Assembly (NCBI RefSeq): GCF_003024195.1
Contig: NZ_KZ679053.1
Location: 1-64,000, forward strand
DNA length: 64,000 nt
Direction of reading: 5' to 3'
Source of the DNA: Streptomyces dioscori
GTDB taxonomy: Bacteria > Actinomycetota > Actinomycetes > Streptomycetales > Streptomycetaceae
Under the pieces are notes generated by a model. That model had not been told where the DNA came from. It did no database searches and saw nothing but the letters and a program-made list of their open reading frames with translations. Within the stretch, counting starts at the first letter, position 1; each line of letters opens with the position of its first letter. The position numbers and the translations under genes were made by a program. Below are positions 41,363 to 50,654 of this stretch, one piece after another.

Positions 41363-42964
41363 GTGTCATCCAAGAACGTTGCGGACTACATCATTGTCGG
41401 CGGCGGGCCCGCGGGATGGGCGTTGGCCCACCAACTCGGGGCGAATCCGCAGAACCGGGTTCTGGTGATCGAGGCCGGCGGCGGTTCCGATCTGAGTCCA
41501 CGGCGTCCGGGCCCCACAGACTTCGTGCGGGCGTCGAGCAGCGGTCCGCAGTACATGAGGCAGTACGCCCACCGGCCGTTCGCAACCGAACGGATGGAAC
41601 AGGGGCGCTCGGAGCGGGTCATGGACGGTCCGACGTCGGCTCACGGCCTGATCTGGGACCGGGGGAGAGAGGCCGACTACGAGACGTGGGAAGCAGCCGG
41701 CGTCGTCGGCTGGAACCGGTCCCGTTTCGAGCAGGCCTTCACCGCCATCGAGAAACGCGTCGCCGGTGTCACCGGAGGGCGCGATGTCGAAGGCCCCCAA
41801 AGGTCCGAGGCGCCGAACACGCCGGACATGGCGAGCGCATGGTGGATCGACGCTTTGTCGCGGCACGGCATTCAGGCGGCCGAAGACCTGAACGTACGTC
41901 ACGAGCAGGCCGCCTATGCGTCGCTGTCGACCTGGAACGGCGCCCGCACAAGCGCACCCCGCTCGTTGCTGGGCAAGTACGGCCGACGGTCGAACGTCCG
42001 TGTCCGCACACACTGCGAAGTCCGTCGGATCCTTTTCGACGGCACGACCGCGATTGGTGTCGAGGCGAAAACCTCCCGAGGAACGGTCCGGTTCACTGCC
42101 CGCCGTGAGGTCGTTCTCTGCGCCGGAACGACGGGGAGTCCGCTGCTGCTCGAACGCAGTGGTGTAGGGGATCCGGAGGTGCTCACCACAGCCGGTGTGC
42201 ACCTCGTCGCGGCGAATCCGGCCGTCGGCGACAACCTGCGGCAGCGCCGTGGAGCCGTCGTGGCAATCCGACTGAACGGTCTGTCAGGACGTGACCGACA
42301 GCCGGGGGCATCGGCCGCACGACCGTGGTCACCGTTCACACACCGCGTACGGCGATCCAGTGAGTCGATGGACAACGGCACCAGGGTTGTGGCAGCGCTG
42401 AGTTCGGACCGCGGGGCGTCGGATCCAGACATGACTCTGCTGTTCACACCGGCCCCGGTGACGGCGCACGACGGAATGCCGACCGGTACGGCCGGCGCGA
42501 CCGTGGCTTTCTACCCGCACTCGCCCACCAGCACCGGGACCATCCACATCACAGGGCCGACCCTTGAAGACCCGCCAAGGCTCCTACCGGGTCACCTCTC
42601 CACCGGTCATGACAGAGAACTGACCTTCGCGGCCTTCGCCCGAGTACGTGAGATTCTGGCCACCGAACCGTTCGCCTCCGCCACGACCGAAACGCTACCC
42701 GGGCCAGGAGTCGTCGCCACGGCGGACATCCTGCGGTACGTGCTCGACCAGGGGTTCACCGGGAATCACGAGGTCGGAACATGCGCGCTGGGTCCCGCCG
42801 GGGTGGTGGACGACGCACTCCAGGTGCGCGGGACCCATCGGCTGCGAGTCGCTGACGCATCGGTGATGCCGACGCTCACCACCGGGGACACGACGGCACC
42901 GAGCATGGCGGTCGGCTGGATCGCGGGGGACATCCTGAGGAACGCGAATACACAAGGCAGATAG
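41363..42964 (+). CDS. GMC-family FAD oxidoreductase (choline dehydrogenase-like, atypical)
   Basis: 533 residues from a GTG. The FAD loop YIIVGGGPAGWALAHQLG and VLVIEAGGG are present. The first GMC signature, usually GGSS-x-INGM, is here DGPTSAHGLIWDRGREADYETW, and the C-terminal signature is NHEVGTCALGPAGVVD followed by TLTTGDTTAPSMAVG, where the common Asn (GNTNAP) is Asp. The catalytic His in NHEVGTC is retained. The fold is therefore intact, but signature residues differ from well-known choline or alcohol dehydrogenases, and the substrate is open. Unlike the enzyme at 9683-11524 it lacks the cysteine cluster. It ends inside a 22-bp tandem repeat just before a very stable hairpin. Confidence 0.8.
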   Translation: MSSKNVADYIIVGGGPAGWALAHQLGANPQNRVLVIEAGGGSDLSPRRPGPTDFVRASSSGPQYMRQYAHRPFATERMEQGRSERVMDGPTSAHGLIWDRGREADYETWEAAGVVGWNRSRFEQAFTAIEKRVAGVTGGRDVEGPQRSEAPNTPDMASAWWIDALSRHGIQAAEDLNVRHEQAAYASLSTWNGARTSAPRSLLGKYGRRSNVRVRTHCEVRRILFDGTTAIGVEAKTSRGTVRFTARREVVLCAGTTGSPLLLERSGVGDPEVLTTAGVHLVAANPAVGDNLRQRRGAVVAIRLNGLSGRDRQPGASAARPWSPFTHRVRRSSESMDNGTRVVAALSSDRGASDPDMTLLFTPAPVTAHDGMPTGTAGATVAFYPHSPTSTGTIHITGPTLEDPPRLLPGHLSTGHDRELTFAAFARVREILATEPFASATTETLPGPGVVATADILRYVLDQGFTGNHEVGTCALGPAGVVDDALQVRGTHRLRVADASVMPTLTTGDTTAPSMAVGWIAGDILRNANTQGR

Positions 42965-42991
42965 AGCAGATACACAAGCCAGATAGAGCAG
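42948..42991. repeat. 22-bp tandem repeat across the GMC stop codon
   Basis: Two adjacent 22-bp copies (42948-42969 and 42970-42991) differ at one base. The first contains the TAG stop of the GMC gene, so an in-frame loss of that stop would add a repeat-encoded tail. The unit begins ATACACAAGGCAGATAGAGC. Confidence 0.8.
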
Positions 42992-43048
42992 ACAGATACG
43001 CCTACCCTGGCCACCGCACCCGGTGGCCAGGGTAGGCGTATCTGTCTG
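42989..43048 (+). terminator. 27-bp perfect-stem terminator
   Basis: A perfect inverted repeat of 27 bp per arm (42989-43015 and 43022-43048) with a 6-base loop. The stem core is CCTACCCTGGCCACC. It is unusually long and stable for a terminator and isolates the next regulated promoter from upstream transcription. Confidence 0.85.
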
Positions 43049-43120
43049 CGCCTGACGCCTGACACCGCCTCTGATTGAGTGCGCCCGCTCTGCCTTGGTC
43101 ACCGCCAGGCATGAGAGGTA

Positions 43121-43180
43121 GAACGTTCGGTCTTGACAATGTGCGGGACGGTCCTCTTTAATCAAGGGGACCGAACGTTC
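43121..43180 (+). promoter_or_regulatory. Promoter bracketed by two GAACGTTC boxes (small exported protein / hydrolase)
   Basis: GAACGTTC (43121-43128), GGTC, TTGACA (43133-43138), 18-bp spacer, TTTAAT (43157-43162), then GAACGTTC (43173-43180). The centres are 52 bp apart. The small ORF starts about 25 bases after the second box. Confidence 0.78.
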
Positions 43181-43205
43181 TCCCTGCTTGTTGGGTGTGT
43201 CCCTC

Positions 43206-43430
43206 ATGACTCTGCGTCCCGAGATCCTTTTCTCGGGTGCGGCCCTGGCCCTCGTGGCCGGCGTCGCAGCCGTTCTGCCGGTTGTCGCACCTCAGCCGGC
43301 TCCGGCCCCTGTGACGGCCGTGGTGAAGTTGGCGGCCGGTGACCGGCTGACCGTGATGCCGGCTCCCGGCGCTGAAACCGACTCGGCGAGTCCGAACGAC
43401 GTGATTCGGCGGCTGCTGCGGTTCCAGTGA
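43206..43430 (+). CDS. Small exported or membrane-anchored protein, function unknown
   Basis: 74 residues (MTLRPEILFSGAALALVAGV...). The N terminus is a single hydrophobic signal or anchor, ending near VLPVVAPQPAPAPV. The remainder is short and hydrophilic (AAGDRLTVMPAPGAETDSASPNDVIRRLLRFQ). I recognise no family. A GTG at 43197 could add three residues; no strong ribosome site is visible for either. The paired-box promoter lies directly upstream, and the secreted hydrolase gene follows after 156 bp, so the two may be cotranscribed. High GC3 codon use supports it being real. Confidence 0.6.
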   Translation: MTLRPEILFSGAALALVAGVAAVLPVVAPQPAPAPVTAVVKLAAGDRLTVMPAPGAETDSASPNDVIRRLLRFQ

Positions 43431-43586
43431 CTGGTGCGGGTCGCCCTTGAGTGACGTAATTCCGGCCGTATGCAATGCAGTTGCCGGTGTCCCACCCGAA
43501 CGAAGCATGGATCGGTCGGCCCGGTGCAGCGCCGCTGACAAGCCGCGCCGACCTGCCCTGATCTCCTCATCCTGTAAGGACACATC

Positions 43587-44387
43587 ATGCGAATCCGTAT
43601 CTCACGTCGCGTCGCCCTCGCGGTCGGCGCACTTGCCCTGCTGGGCGCCGCCACGGCTCCGGGTACGGCGTTGGCGACCGGTGGCCGGTCCACCGACACT
43701 CCGAAGCCGACCGTCGTCCTCGTGCACGGAGCGTGGGCGGACTCCTCCAGTTGGGCACCCGTCATGGAGAGGCTGCGCAAGGACGGCTATCCCGTGCGGG
43801 CCATTGCCAATCCCCTGCAGGGGCTCACCGGCGACACGGCCTACGTTTCCAGCTACCTGGCAAGGATCTCCGGCCCCGTAGTCCTGGTCGGCCACTCCTA
43901 CGGGGGCGCCGTGATCACCAACGCGGCCGCTTCCGACCCCGATGTGAAGGCTCTCGTCTACATCGCCGGTTTCATCCCCGCGAAGGGGGAGACGGTGGGT
44001 GAGCTGGCGGCGAAGTCGTCACCGCCCATCCCGCTGATCTCGACTCCCGTTCCGGACGGTACGGATGTGTCCATCGACCCGGATCACTTCCGGGAAGCTT
44101 TCGCGGCCGACGTCGACAGGACCACGGCCGCCGACCTGGCGGCGGCCCAGCGGCCCGCCAACACGAAAGCCGTCACCGATGCCAGTGCGGAGGAGGCGTT
44201 CCGCACCGTGCCCTCCTGGAGCCTGATCACTCGTCAGGATCACGCGATCGCTCCCGACGTGCAGCGCTTCATGTCCGAGCGAGCCGGTTCGCACACCGAG
44301 GAGGTCAACGCCTCCCACGCCGTGATGATCAGCCGACCCGGCGCGGTCACGCACGTGATCGAGGACGCTGCCCGCAGCACCCGTTGA
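43587..44387 (+). CDS. Exported alpha/beta hydrolase (paralogue of the 61-kb gene)
   Basis: 266 residues with a Sec-type signal (MRIRISRRVALAVGALALLGAATAPGTALAT). The fold starts PKPTVVLVHGAWADSSSWAPVMERL; the nucleophile elbow is GHSYGGAVITNAA and the terminal His lies in NASHAVMISRPGAV. The SLITRQDHAIAP segment supplies the Asp. It resembles the small esterase/salicylate-esterase-like group of alpha/beta hydrolases. It shares the pattern HGAWADSS / LRKDGYPVRA / GHSYGGAVIT / DPDVKALVY with the protein at 61086-61907, so the two are clear paralogues, and both lie behind paired-box promoters. The ribosome site AAGGA precedes the ATG. Confidence 0.87.
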   Translation: MRIRISRRVALAVGALALLGAATAPGTALATGGRSTDTPKPTVVLVHGAWADSSSWAPVMERLRKDGYPVRAIANPLQGLTGDTAYVSSYLARISGPVVLVGHSYGGAVITNAAASDPDVKALVYIAGFIPAKGETVGELAAKSSPPIPLISTPVPDGTDVSIDPDHFREAFAADVDRTTAADLAAAQRPANTKAVTDASAEEAFRTVPSWSLITRQDHAIAPDVQRFMSERAGSHTEEVNASHAVMISRPGAVTHVIEDAARSTR

Positions 44388-44613
44388 CGAAGCAGCGGCG
44401 CCGCCTCGTCGCCCGGACGTGTGGCGAGGGGTCGGACGGTGTCGGCCGGCGGACGCCTGACGGAAATCTAGCCAGCGCACCCCGTCGTCTGTAGAGTGAG
44501 CGTTACATACAGGCGAAGGTCATGAAACAAGTGCGCGCATCAGCACGCTTTCGCCCAGCTCAGAGGGCCGTCCGACAGGCCCTCATCAAGCGTCGCAACG
44601 AAGCGAGGTTTCC

Positions 44614-45966
44614 ATGAGCATTCTTGAGCACGTCAAAAACGCGCCAATGAGCCGCGTGCAGATCCAAGCAGTCGTGTTGTGCCTTGCAATGAATCTGCTC
44701 GACGGGTTCGACCTCCTGGCGACCTCGTTCGTCGGTCCGGCGATCACTCGTGAATGGGGCCTGTCCCCGTCACAGGTCGGCGTCCTGCTCAGCAGTGGCC
44801 TGGCGGGTATGGCGGTCGGGGCGCTCTTCCTCGCCCCGCTCGCCGACCGTGTCGGTCGCCGCCGCCTGACCCTCGCCGGTCTTGCGATGGCCTCGGTGGG
44901 CATGCTGGGCGCCGCTGTCTCACAGAACTTCGGCCAGCTCCTCGCCTGCCGGCTGGTGACCGGCGCGGCCGTGGGAGTCATGGCGGCCAGCTTGCCCGTG
45001 CTCGCCTCCGAATACGCGAACCACAGACGCAGAGGGCTGGTCGTCGCGCTGATCACGACCGGCTACGGTCTGGGCGCGGTCGCGGCCGGTCTTGCGACGA
45101 GCTTGCTGCTCAGCCCGTACGGATGGCGATCGGTGTTCGTCTTCGGAGGCGTCGCCACGGCAGCCCTCTTCGCCCTCGGCCTGCGCTTCCTCCCCGAGTC
45201 CATGGACTACCTCATCGCGTGCCGCCCCCGGGACGCGATGACCAGACTCAACCGGATCCTCGTCTCCATGGGCCATTCCCGGGTCGACGAACTGCCCCAA
45301 AAGGCCACGGTGTCGCGGAAGGCGGCGGTCGAATCCTTGTTCCGTGGGCACAACGCCCTGCGCACGGTGCTGATATGGGTCGCTTTCACCGCGGCGATGA
45401 CGGCTTTCTACTTCGCGAGTTCGTGGACCCCCACTCTGCTGCTGAAGGCCGGTATGTCCAATCAGCAAGGGATCAACGGCGGAGTGCTGTTCAGTCTCGG
45501 CGGGGTGATCGGCGCGGCGTCGCTCGGGATATTGGTGTCCCGGATCGAGCCTCGACGGCTGACTGCCGCCTACTTCTTCGTCGCGGCAATCGCACTCGTA
45601 CTCTTTTCGATGACGCTCGGCTCCCTGGGCGGTGCACTCGTGGTCGCCGTGCTCGTCGGATTTCTCCTCAACGGCTCGGTGTCGGGCATCAACGTCATCA
45701 TCCCGACCCTCTATCCCGCCGAGTCCCGCGCCACGGCGCTCGGCATGGCTGTCGCGGTGAGCAGGCTCGGTGCCGTGCTGGCCCCACTGCTCGCGGGATT
45801 CCTGCTGGACGCCGGATGGGCTCCCGGTTCCATGTTCCGTGTCTTCGCGATACCGGCCCTGGTCGGTGCGTTCGCGACCGTTCTCCTTCTGCGCGCAGAC
45901 AGGATTCGCGGCAATGCGGAAGCCCCGTCGACCACACCCGAAGTCCCCAAAGGTGTGACGGCGTGA
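44614..45966 (+). CDS. MFS aromatic acid:H+ symporter (AAHS family)
   Basis: 450 residues, 12 hydrophobic segments. Signature segments are NLLDGFDLLATSFVGPAITREWGLSPSQVG with the charged DGFD in TM1, typical of PcaK/BenK/MhpT-like carriers, and loop 2-3 motif APLADRVGRRRLTLAGL. ALGMAVAVSRLGAVLAPLLAG is the counterpart after TM10. These symporters import benzoate-type or phenylpropanoid acids. It is the first gene of the upper aromatic operon. Upstream, the spaced dyad CTGTA-N14-TACAG (44489-44512) is a possible regulator site, and GCGAGG precedes the ATG. Confidence 0.9.
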   Translation: MSILEHVKNAPMSRVQIQAVVLCLAMNLLDGFDLLATSFVGPAITREWGLSPSQVGVLLSSGLAGMAVGALFLAPLADRVGRRRLTLAGLAMASVGMLGAAVSQNFGQLLACRLVTGAAVGVMAASLPVLASEYANHRRRGLVVALITTGYGLGAVAAGLATSLLLSPYGWRSVFVFGGVATAALFALGLRFLPESMDYLIACRPRDAMTRLNRILVSMGHSRVDELPQKATVSRKAAVESLFRGHNALRTVLIWVAFTAAMTAFYFASSWTPTLLLKAGMSNQQGINGGVLFSLGGVIGAASLGILVSRIEPRRLTAAYFFVAAIALVLFSMTLGSLGGALVVAVLVGFLLNGSVSGINVIIPTLYPAESRATALGMAVAVSRLGAVLAPLLAGFLLDAGWAPGSMFRVFAIPALVGAFATVLLLRADRIRGNAEAPSTTPEVPKGVTA

Positions 45967-46041
45967 AGAGAGTGGGCCTTCCCGGAACGGAGGTCCGCGA
46001 CCGTATGAGACGTAACGTGAGAGCAATACAGGAGGCGGTCG

Positions 46042-46872
46042 ATGTCGGCCATGTCGAATAAAGCTGCCCCATCGAATGAGAATGTGAATTCGAATGCGGA
46101 CTTTGACGCGGGACCCGGCACCGCACTCATCCTGCTGCACGGAGGCGGACCGGGCGTGGACGCCCGGAGCAACTGGGCCACGGTCCGTTCCAGGCTCTCG
46201 GCCGCGTTCCACTGCGTCGCTCCCGACCTGCTCGGTTTCGGAACACACATCTCCGCCGGCGAGGCGGCCGACGGCAGGATCCAGGGGCCGCACGCCTGGG
46301 CACGGGCAAGGGCCCGGCAGATCCTCTCGGTGCTCGACGACCACGAGCTGGAGCGGGTCCATGTCCTCGGAAACTCGGCCGCCGGCGGAGCCGCGGCACT
46401 GGCCCTCATGGCCGAGGCGCCCGAACGGGTCGACCGCGCAGTCCTCATGGGCGGGGCGGGCACCGGACCTCTGCCCCGGGCCATCCCCTTCTACGACCGA
46501 CCGACGAGGGAGTCCATGCGTGCCACCCTGAGCCGCCTGGTGGCGGACGAGGAAGACCACCGCGACCACCTCGACGACCTCTCCCTCCTGAGGCTGGAGC
46601 AAGCCCTGCGCCCCGGCGCCGAAGAAGCCTTCCGCTCCATGTTCACCGAGGCGGCCGAGGGGCCGCCCCCCGTCGACCTCACCACGATCCGCACCCCGGT
46701 CCTCGCCTTGCACGGGGAGCTCGACCGGGTCTCACCGGTCGCCGTCTCCGAACGCCTTGTCGAAGCCCTGCCCTCAGGACGCCTCAAGGTCGTGCCGGGA
46801 GCCGGCCACTGGATCCATGTCGACCGACCGGACGAGTTCTGCACCCTGGTAGGGGAGTTCCTGAACGCATGA
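46042..46872 (+). CDS. Alpha/beta hydrolase, meta-cleavage-product hydrolase type (1)
   Basis: 276 residues, GGAGG 6 bases before the ATG. ALILLHGGGPGVDARSNW is the oxyanion segment typical of the BphD/HsaD/MhpC C-C bond hydrolases. The nucleophile elbow is GNSAAGG (Ser112), with Asp in HGELDRVSP and His in GAGHWIHVDRP. Such enzymes cleave the vinylogous 1,5-diketone made by extradiol dioxygenases into a 2-hydroxydienoate and an acid. It overlaps the flavin monooxygenase gene by 4 bp. A second hydrolase of the same class is encoded at 54494-55309, so the operon may handle two ring-cleavage products or two routes. Confidence 0.87.
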   Translation: MSAMSNKAAPSNENVNSNADFDAGPGTALILLHGGGPGVDARSNWATVRSRLSAAFHCVAPDLLGFGTHISAGEAADGRIQGPHAWARARARQILSVLDDHELERVHVLGNSAAGGAAALALMAEAPERVDRAVLMGGAGTGPLPRAIPFYDRPTRESMRATLSRLVADEEDHRDHLDDLSLLRLEQALRPGAEEAFRSMFTEAAEGPPPVDLTTIRTPVLALHGELDRVSPVAVSERLVEALPSGRLKVVPGAGHWIHVDRPDEFCTLVGEFLNA

Positions 46873-48500
46873 ACCGACACAGCCTTCACCAGGAGGACCC
46901 GCCCGCTGTCCTCATCGTCGGGGCCGGGCCCGCGGGCCTCACCCTCGCGATCGATCTCGCCCGCCGCGGCGTGGCGTGCCACATCGTGGAGGCGACCGAG
47001 CACCGTGCCGTCAATCCCCGGTGCAACACGACCTCCGCGCGGTCGATGGAGATCTTCCGACGGCTGGGCCTCGCGGACGAGATCCGGCAGGCCGGTCTCC
47101 CCAAGGACTATCCGACATCCATCCAGTACCGGACGACGCTGGTGGGCGAAGAGATCTTCCGTATCGATCTGCCTTCCGCGGGCGACGTGCTGGCCGGCGC
47201 GGGCAAGGACAGCTGGCCCACGCCGGAGCCGCAGCACAGGGTCTCGCAGCTCTACCTGGAACCCGCCCTGGAACGGCACGCGAGCACCCTGCCCGGGGTG
47301 ACCATCGAGCGCGGAACACGCCTGGTCGAACTGCGGCAGCACGAGGACCACGTCGAGGCGGTCGTGGACTCCGGCGGCACCACCCGGGCGCTTCACTGCG
47401 CCTACGTGGTGGGCTGCGACGGGGCCCACAGCACGGTCCGCCGCCAACTCGGCATTCGCTACGAGGGCGTCGACGCCATCCAGAATTTCGTCTCGACCTT
47501 CGTCCGCTCTCCCGAACTCGGGCGGCTGGCCGCACGGGATCGCGCGTGGACGTACTGGACCTACGGGCGCCGGATCGCTTCGCTGATCGCCATCGACGGG
47601 GGCGAGTTGTGGCTCAACCACGTCGCTTTCCCGCCGGACCACGACACCGGCCAGGAGGACCCCGAACAGCTCCTACGGGAGTCGGTGGGGGCACCCGTCG
47701 AGCACGAAGTGCTGGGAGTGGTCCGCTGGACCGGTCGCCGCCTCGTCGCACAGAAGTACGGCGCGGGGCGTGTCTTCCTGGCCGGCGACGCCGCCCACAT
47801 CTGGATCCCCGTCGGCGGGTTCGGGATGAACGCAGGCATCCAGGACGCGGCAACGCTGGGCTGGATGCTGGCCGCGGTCCATCACGGGTGGGCGCCCCCG
47901 GACCTGCTGAACGCGTACGAGCTGGAGCGCAAGCCGGTGGGTGAGCAGTTCGCCGGCGCGGTGGGGGCGGCGGCGCGCAGTTCGTTCGCGGACTTCTCGC
48001 CCGACATCCATCTGCCGGGTCCGGAGGGTGAGCGGGCGCGTGCGGAGTTCGCCGGCCGACTCGCGGACACGGAACCGAACCGGTATTCGCCCGACGGCTT
48101 CAGTTTCGGTTACCACTACGCCGACTCACCGCTGGTGATCGGAGCGGAGGACCAGGCCGCGATCACCATGGGCTCCTACCAGGAACGGGCACAGCCCGGC
48201 TTTCGGCTCCCGCACGTATGGCTCGATGACGGGCGGTCGGTGCTCGACCTGCTCGGGCCCGAATTCACCCTGCTGCGGACCGACCCCGGCGCCGACGTGC
48301 GGCCCTGGACCGACGCGGCGCGTGAGCGGGCGATCCCTCTCACCGTCGTCGACCTGCCCGGGCACTGGTCCGACCGCTATCCCACGGCACTCCTGCTCGT
48401 ACGTCCGGACCAGCACGTCGCCTGGATGGGCGACGCGGACGCGGTTCCCGAAGAGCTTCTGCACACAGCCACCGGGCGGGTCGCCGCCCACCAGCAGTAG
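46869..48500 (+). CDS. FAD-dependent aromatic hydroxylase (MhpA/PheA/TfdB-like)
   Basis: 543 residues of group A flavoprotein monooxygenases. The FAD loop is VLIVGAGPAGLTLAIDLARRG, the DG motif is YVVGCDGAHSTVRRQLG, and the second FAD motif GRVFLAGDAAHIWIPVGGFGMNAGIQDAATLGWML. A C-terminal thioredoxin-like domain (about 430-540) ends the protein, as in phenol hydroxylase and MhpA. It uses NAD(P)H and O2 to hydroxylate a phenolic ring, creating the catechol for extradiol cleavage. It is translationally coupled to the ring-product hydrolase. The exact phenol cannot be named; a 3-hydroxyphenyl-propionate-like compound fits the associated mhpDFE genes. Confidence 0.9.
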   Translation: MNRHSLHQEDPPAVLIVGAGPAGLTLAIDLARRGVACHIVEATEHRAVNPRCNTTSARSMEIFRRLGLADEIRQAGLPKDYPTSIQYRTTLVGEEIFRIDLPSAGDVLAGAGKDSWPTPEPQHRVSQLYLEPALERHASTLPGVTIERGTRLVELRQHEDHVEAVVDSGGTTRALHCAYVVGCDGAHSTVRRQLGIRYEGVDAIQNFVSTFVRSPELGRLAARDRAWTYWTYGRRIASLIAIDGGELWLNHVAFPPDHDTGQEDPEQLLRESVGAPVEHEVLGVVRWTGRRLVAQKYGAGRVFLAGDAAHIWIPVGGFGMNAGIQDAATLGWMLAAVHHGWAPPDLLNAYELERKPVGEQFAGAVGAAARSSFADFSPDIHLPGPEGERARAEFAGRLADTEPNRYSPDGFSFGYHYADSPLVIGAEDQAAITMGSYQERAQPGFRLPHVWLDDGRSVLDLLGPEFTLLRTDPGADVRPWTDAARERAIPLTVVDLPGHWSDRYPTALLLVRPDQHVAWMGDADAVPEELLHTATGRVAAHQQ

Positions 48501-48520
48501 AGATCACCAGGAGAAGGCAC

Positions 48521-50623
48521 ATGTCATACGCACTGGGCATCGACGTGGGCGGCACGTTCACCGACGCCGTCGCCTCGGACGGTGCCGGCCGGATCGTCTC
48601 GGCCAAGACACCGACGACTCCGCCGCACCGCGAAGTCGGTGTCATGCGCGCGATCGAGGAGATCGCGGGGGAGTTGGGCATCGACATCGGTGAACTGCTC
48701 TCGCAGACCGACTACATCGCCCACGGCACGACCGCGTCCATCAACGCTCTGGTCCAGGGGACGGTGGCCGATGTCGGGCTCATCGCCACCAAGGGACACC
48801 GGGACTCGATCTACATCATGAACGCCGAGGGGCGCACGCTCGGACGGTCCGCCCACGAGATCCAGGACACCCTGCGACAGCGCAAACCCGCGCCGCTGAT
48901 TCCGAAACACCGGGCACTTGAGGTCACCGAACGCATCGACCATGCCGGAAAGGTGCTGGTCCCCCTCGACGAGGATGAGGTACGCGATGTCGCACGATCC
49001 CTCGTGGACCAGGGCGTCGAGGCGATCGCGGTCTGTCTGCTGTGGTCGTTCAAGAACGCGTCCCACGAGCAGCGCATCCGCGAACTGATCCACGAGATCG
49101 CCCCGGACATGTACGTGACCCTGTCGTCGGAGGTGAGTCCGCGCATCCGTGAGTTCGCCCGGACCTCCACCACGATCATGAACGCGCAGATCGGACCGCG
49201 GCTGCGCATGTACTTGACCCCCCTGCAGAAGCAGTTGGAGGACCACGGGCTCAAGGGACCGCTCCTGGTCATGCAGAGCGAGGGCGGCACGATCACGGCC
49301 GACCGGGCACCGGAGCACGCCATCACCACGGTCGGAAGCGTCCTGTCCGGTGGTGTCATCGGTGGCATGCGCATGGCCGAGCAGCTGGGTCACCGCAATG
49401 TCATCACGACCGACGTCGGCGGGACGACCTTCCTGGCAGGGCTGATCGTCGACGGGGAGCCGGTGATGGCGCCGGGTTCCGTCGTCAACCAGTTCCCGAT
49501 CAATGCCGCGACCATCCGCGTGCACACGATCGGGTCAGGCGGCGGGGCGCTCGCCTCCGTGGACGCCGGCGGCAACCTGAGGCTGGGCCCGCAGAGCGCC
49601 GAGGCCGTCCCAGGACCCGCCTGCTACGGCAACGGCGGAACCCGCCCCACCAACACCGACGCGAACCTGGTCCTCGGCATCCTCAGCCCGCACGGGCTGC
49701 TCGGCGGCCGGAAGCCGCTGCGGATGGACCTGGCGCGGGAGGCGATCCGCGAGCACGTGGCCGACCCGCTCGGCCTCACCGTCGAAGAGGCCGCCATCGC
49801 CATCCACGAGGTGCAGAACGCGCAGGCGGGCGACCTCCTGCGCCGGTCCGTCGTACAGGCGGGCTACGACCCCCGTGACTTCGTGGCCTACGCCTTCGGC
49901 GGTGCCGGACCCGCCCACTGCGCCGGTTACTGCCAGGACCTGGGAGTACGCGAGGTCGTCGTGCCGCTCGGCCCCGTCGCCTCGGCCTTCTCCGCCTACG
50001 GGCTCGCGGCCTCGGACATCGTCCTGAGCGCCGAACTCTCCGACCCCTCGTCCTTCCCGGTCGACCACACGGTCCTGGAATCCCACTACGCCCGCCTGGA
50101 AGCCGATCTGCAGCGCGCGCTCGACCGGCAGAAGGTGAAGTTCCAGGAAGTGGTCATGCAGCGCGAGATCGACCTGCGCTATTCGATGCAGGTCAACGAA
50201 CTCGCGACCACCATCCCCGACAACGGGTTCACCGAACGCACCGGTGACGAGATCCTGGAACGCTTCGAGGAGCAGTACGAGCGCATCAACGGCAGCGGCG
50301 CCGGCTACCGCGAAGCCGGCGTGCAGGCCATCACCTACCGCGCGCGTGCCAAGGCGAGCCTCGACTTCCCCGTCGTACTGCCCGACATCGCACCGGCGAG
50401 CACCTCCGACCCCGCCGAGGCACTGCGGGAGGAACGGCACGTCTGTCTCGACTCGCAGACCGGTTACGTGCCCACCCCCGTCTACGACTACGCCCGGCTG
50501 CGCGCAGGGCACGAGATCACCGGTCCGGCGATCGTCGACGTACCGACCACCGTGGTCGTGGTTCCCGCCGGCGTGACCGGTCGCGTCGACCGTCTCGGCA
50601 ACCTCGTGCTCAGTTACCAGTAG
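48521..50623 (+). CDS. hyuA: HyuA-type hydantoinase/oxoprolinase subunit (ATP-dependent carboxylase-like)
   Basis: 700 residues. N-terminal ALGIDVGGTFTDAVASD (ATP-binding ASKHA fold), IAHGTTASINALVQG, the central TTDVGGTTFLAGLIVDG and HTIGSGGGALASVD, PGPACYGNGGTRPTNTDANLVLG, and the C-terminal AFGGAGPAHCAGYCQDLG are standard for HyuA and for the beta-type subunits of acetone/acetophenone carboxylases. The family uses ATP either to open lactam rings or to phosphorylate ketones before carboxylation. It lies within an aromatic degradation operon and pairs with a HyuB containing a Cys4 tail. An acetophenone-carboxylase-like step is one reading, lactam or amide opening another. The ribosome site is AGGAG. 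Confidence 0.9.
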   Translation: MSYALGIDVGGTFTDAVASDGAGRIVSAKTPTTPPHREVGVMRAIEEIAGELGIDIGELLSQTDYIAHGTTASINALVQGTVADVGLIATKGHRDSIYIMNAEGRTLGRSAHEIQDTLRQRKPAPLIPKHRALEVTERIDHAGKVLVPLDEDEVRDVARSLVDQGVEAIAVCLLWSFKNASHEQRIRELIHEIAPDMYVTLSSEVSPRIREFARTSTTIMNAQIGPRLRMYLTPLQKQLEDHGLKGPLLVMQSEGGTITADRAPEHAITTVGSVLSGGVIGGMRMAEQLGHRNVITTDVGGTTFLAGLIVDGEPVMAPGSVVNQFPINAATIRVHTIGSGGGALASVDAGGNLRLGPQSAEAVPGPACYGNGGTRPTNTDANLVLGILSPHGLLGGRKPLRMDLAREAIREHVADPLGLTVEEAAIAIHEVQNAQAGDLLRRSVVQAGYDPRDFVAYAFGGAGPAHCAGYCQDLGVREVVVPLGPVASAFSAYGLAASDIVLSAELSDPSSFPVDHTVLESHYARLEADLQRALDRQKVKFQEVVMQREIDLRYSMQVNELATTIPDNGFTERTGDEILERFEEQYERINGSGAGYREAGVQAITYRARAKASLDFPVVLPDIAPASTSDPAEALREERHVCLDSQTGYVPTPVYDYARLRAGHEITGPAIVDVPTTVVVVPAGVTGRVDRLGNLVLSYQ

Positions 50624-50654
50624 TCGCCAGTTGTCACGAGTAAGGACAGCTCTC

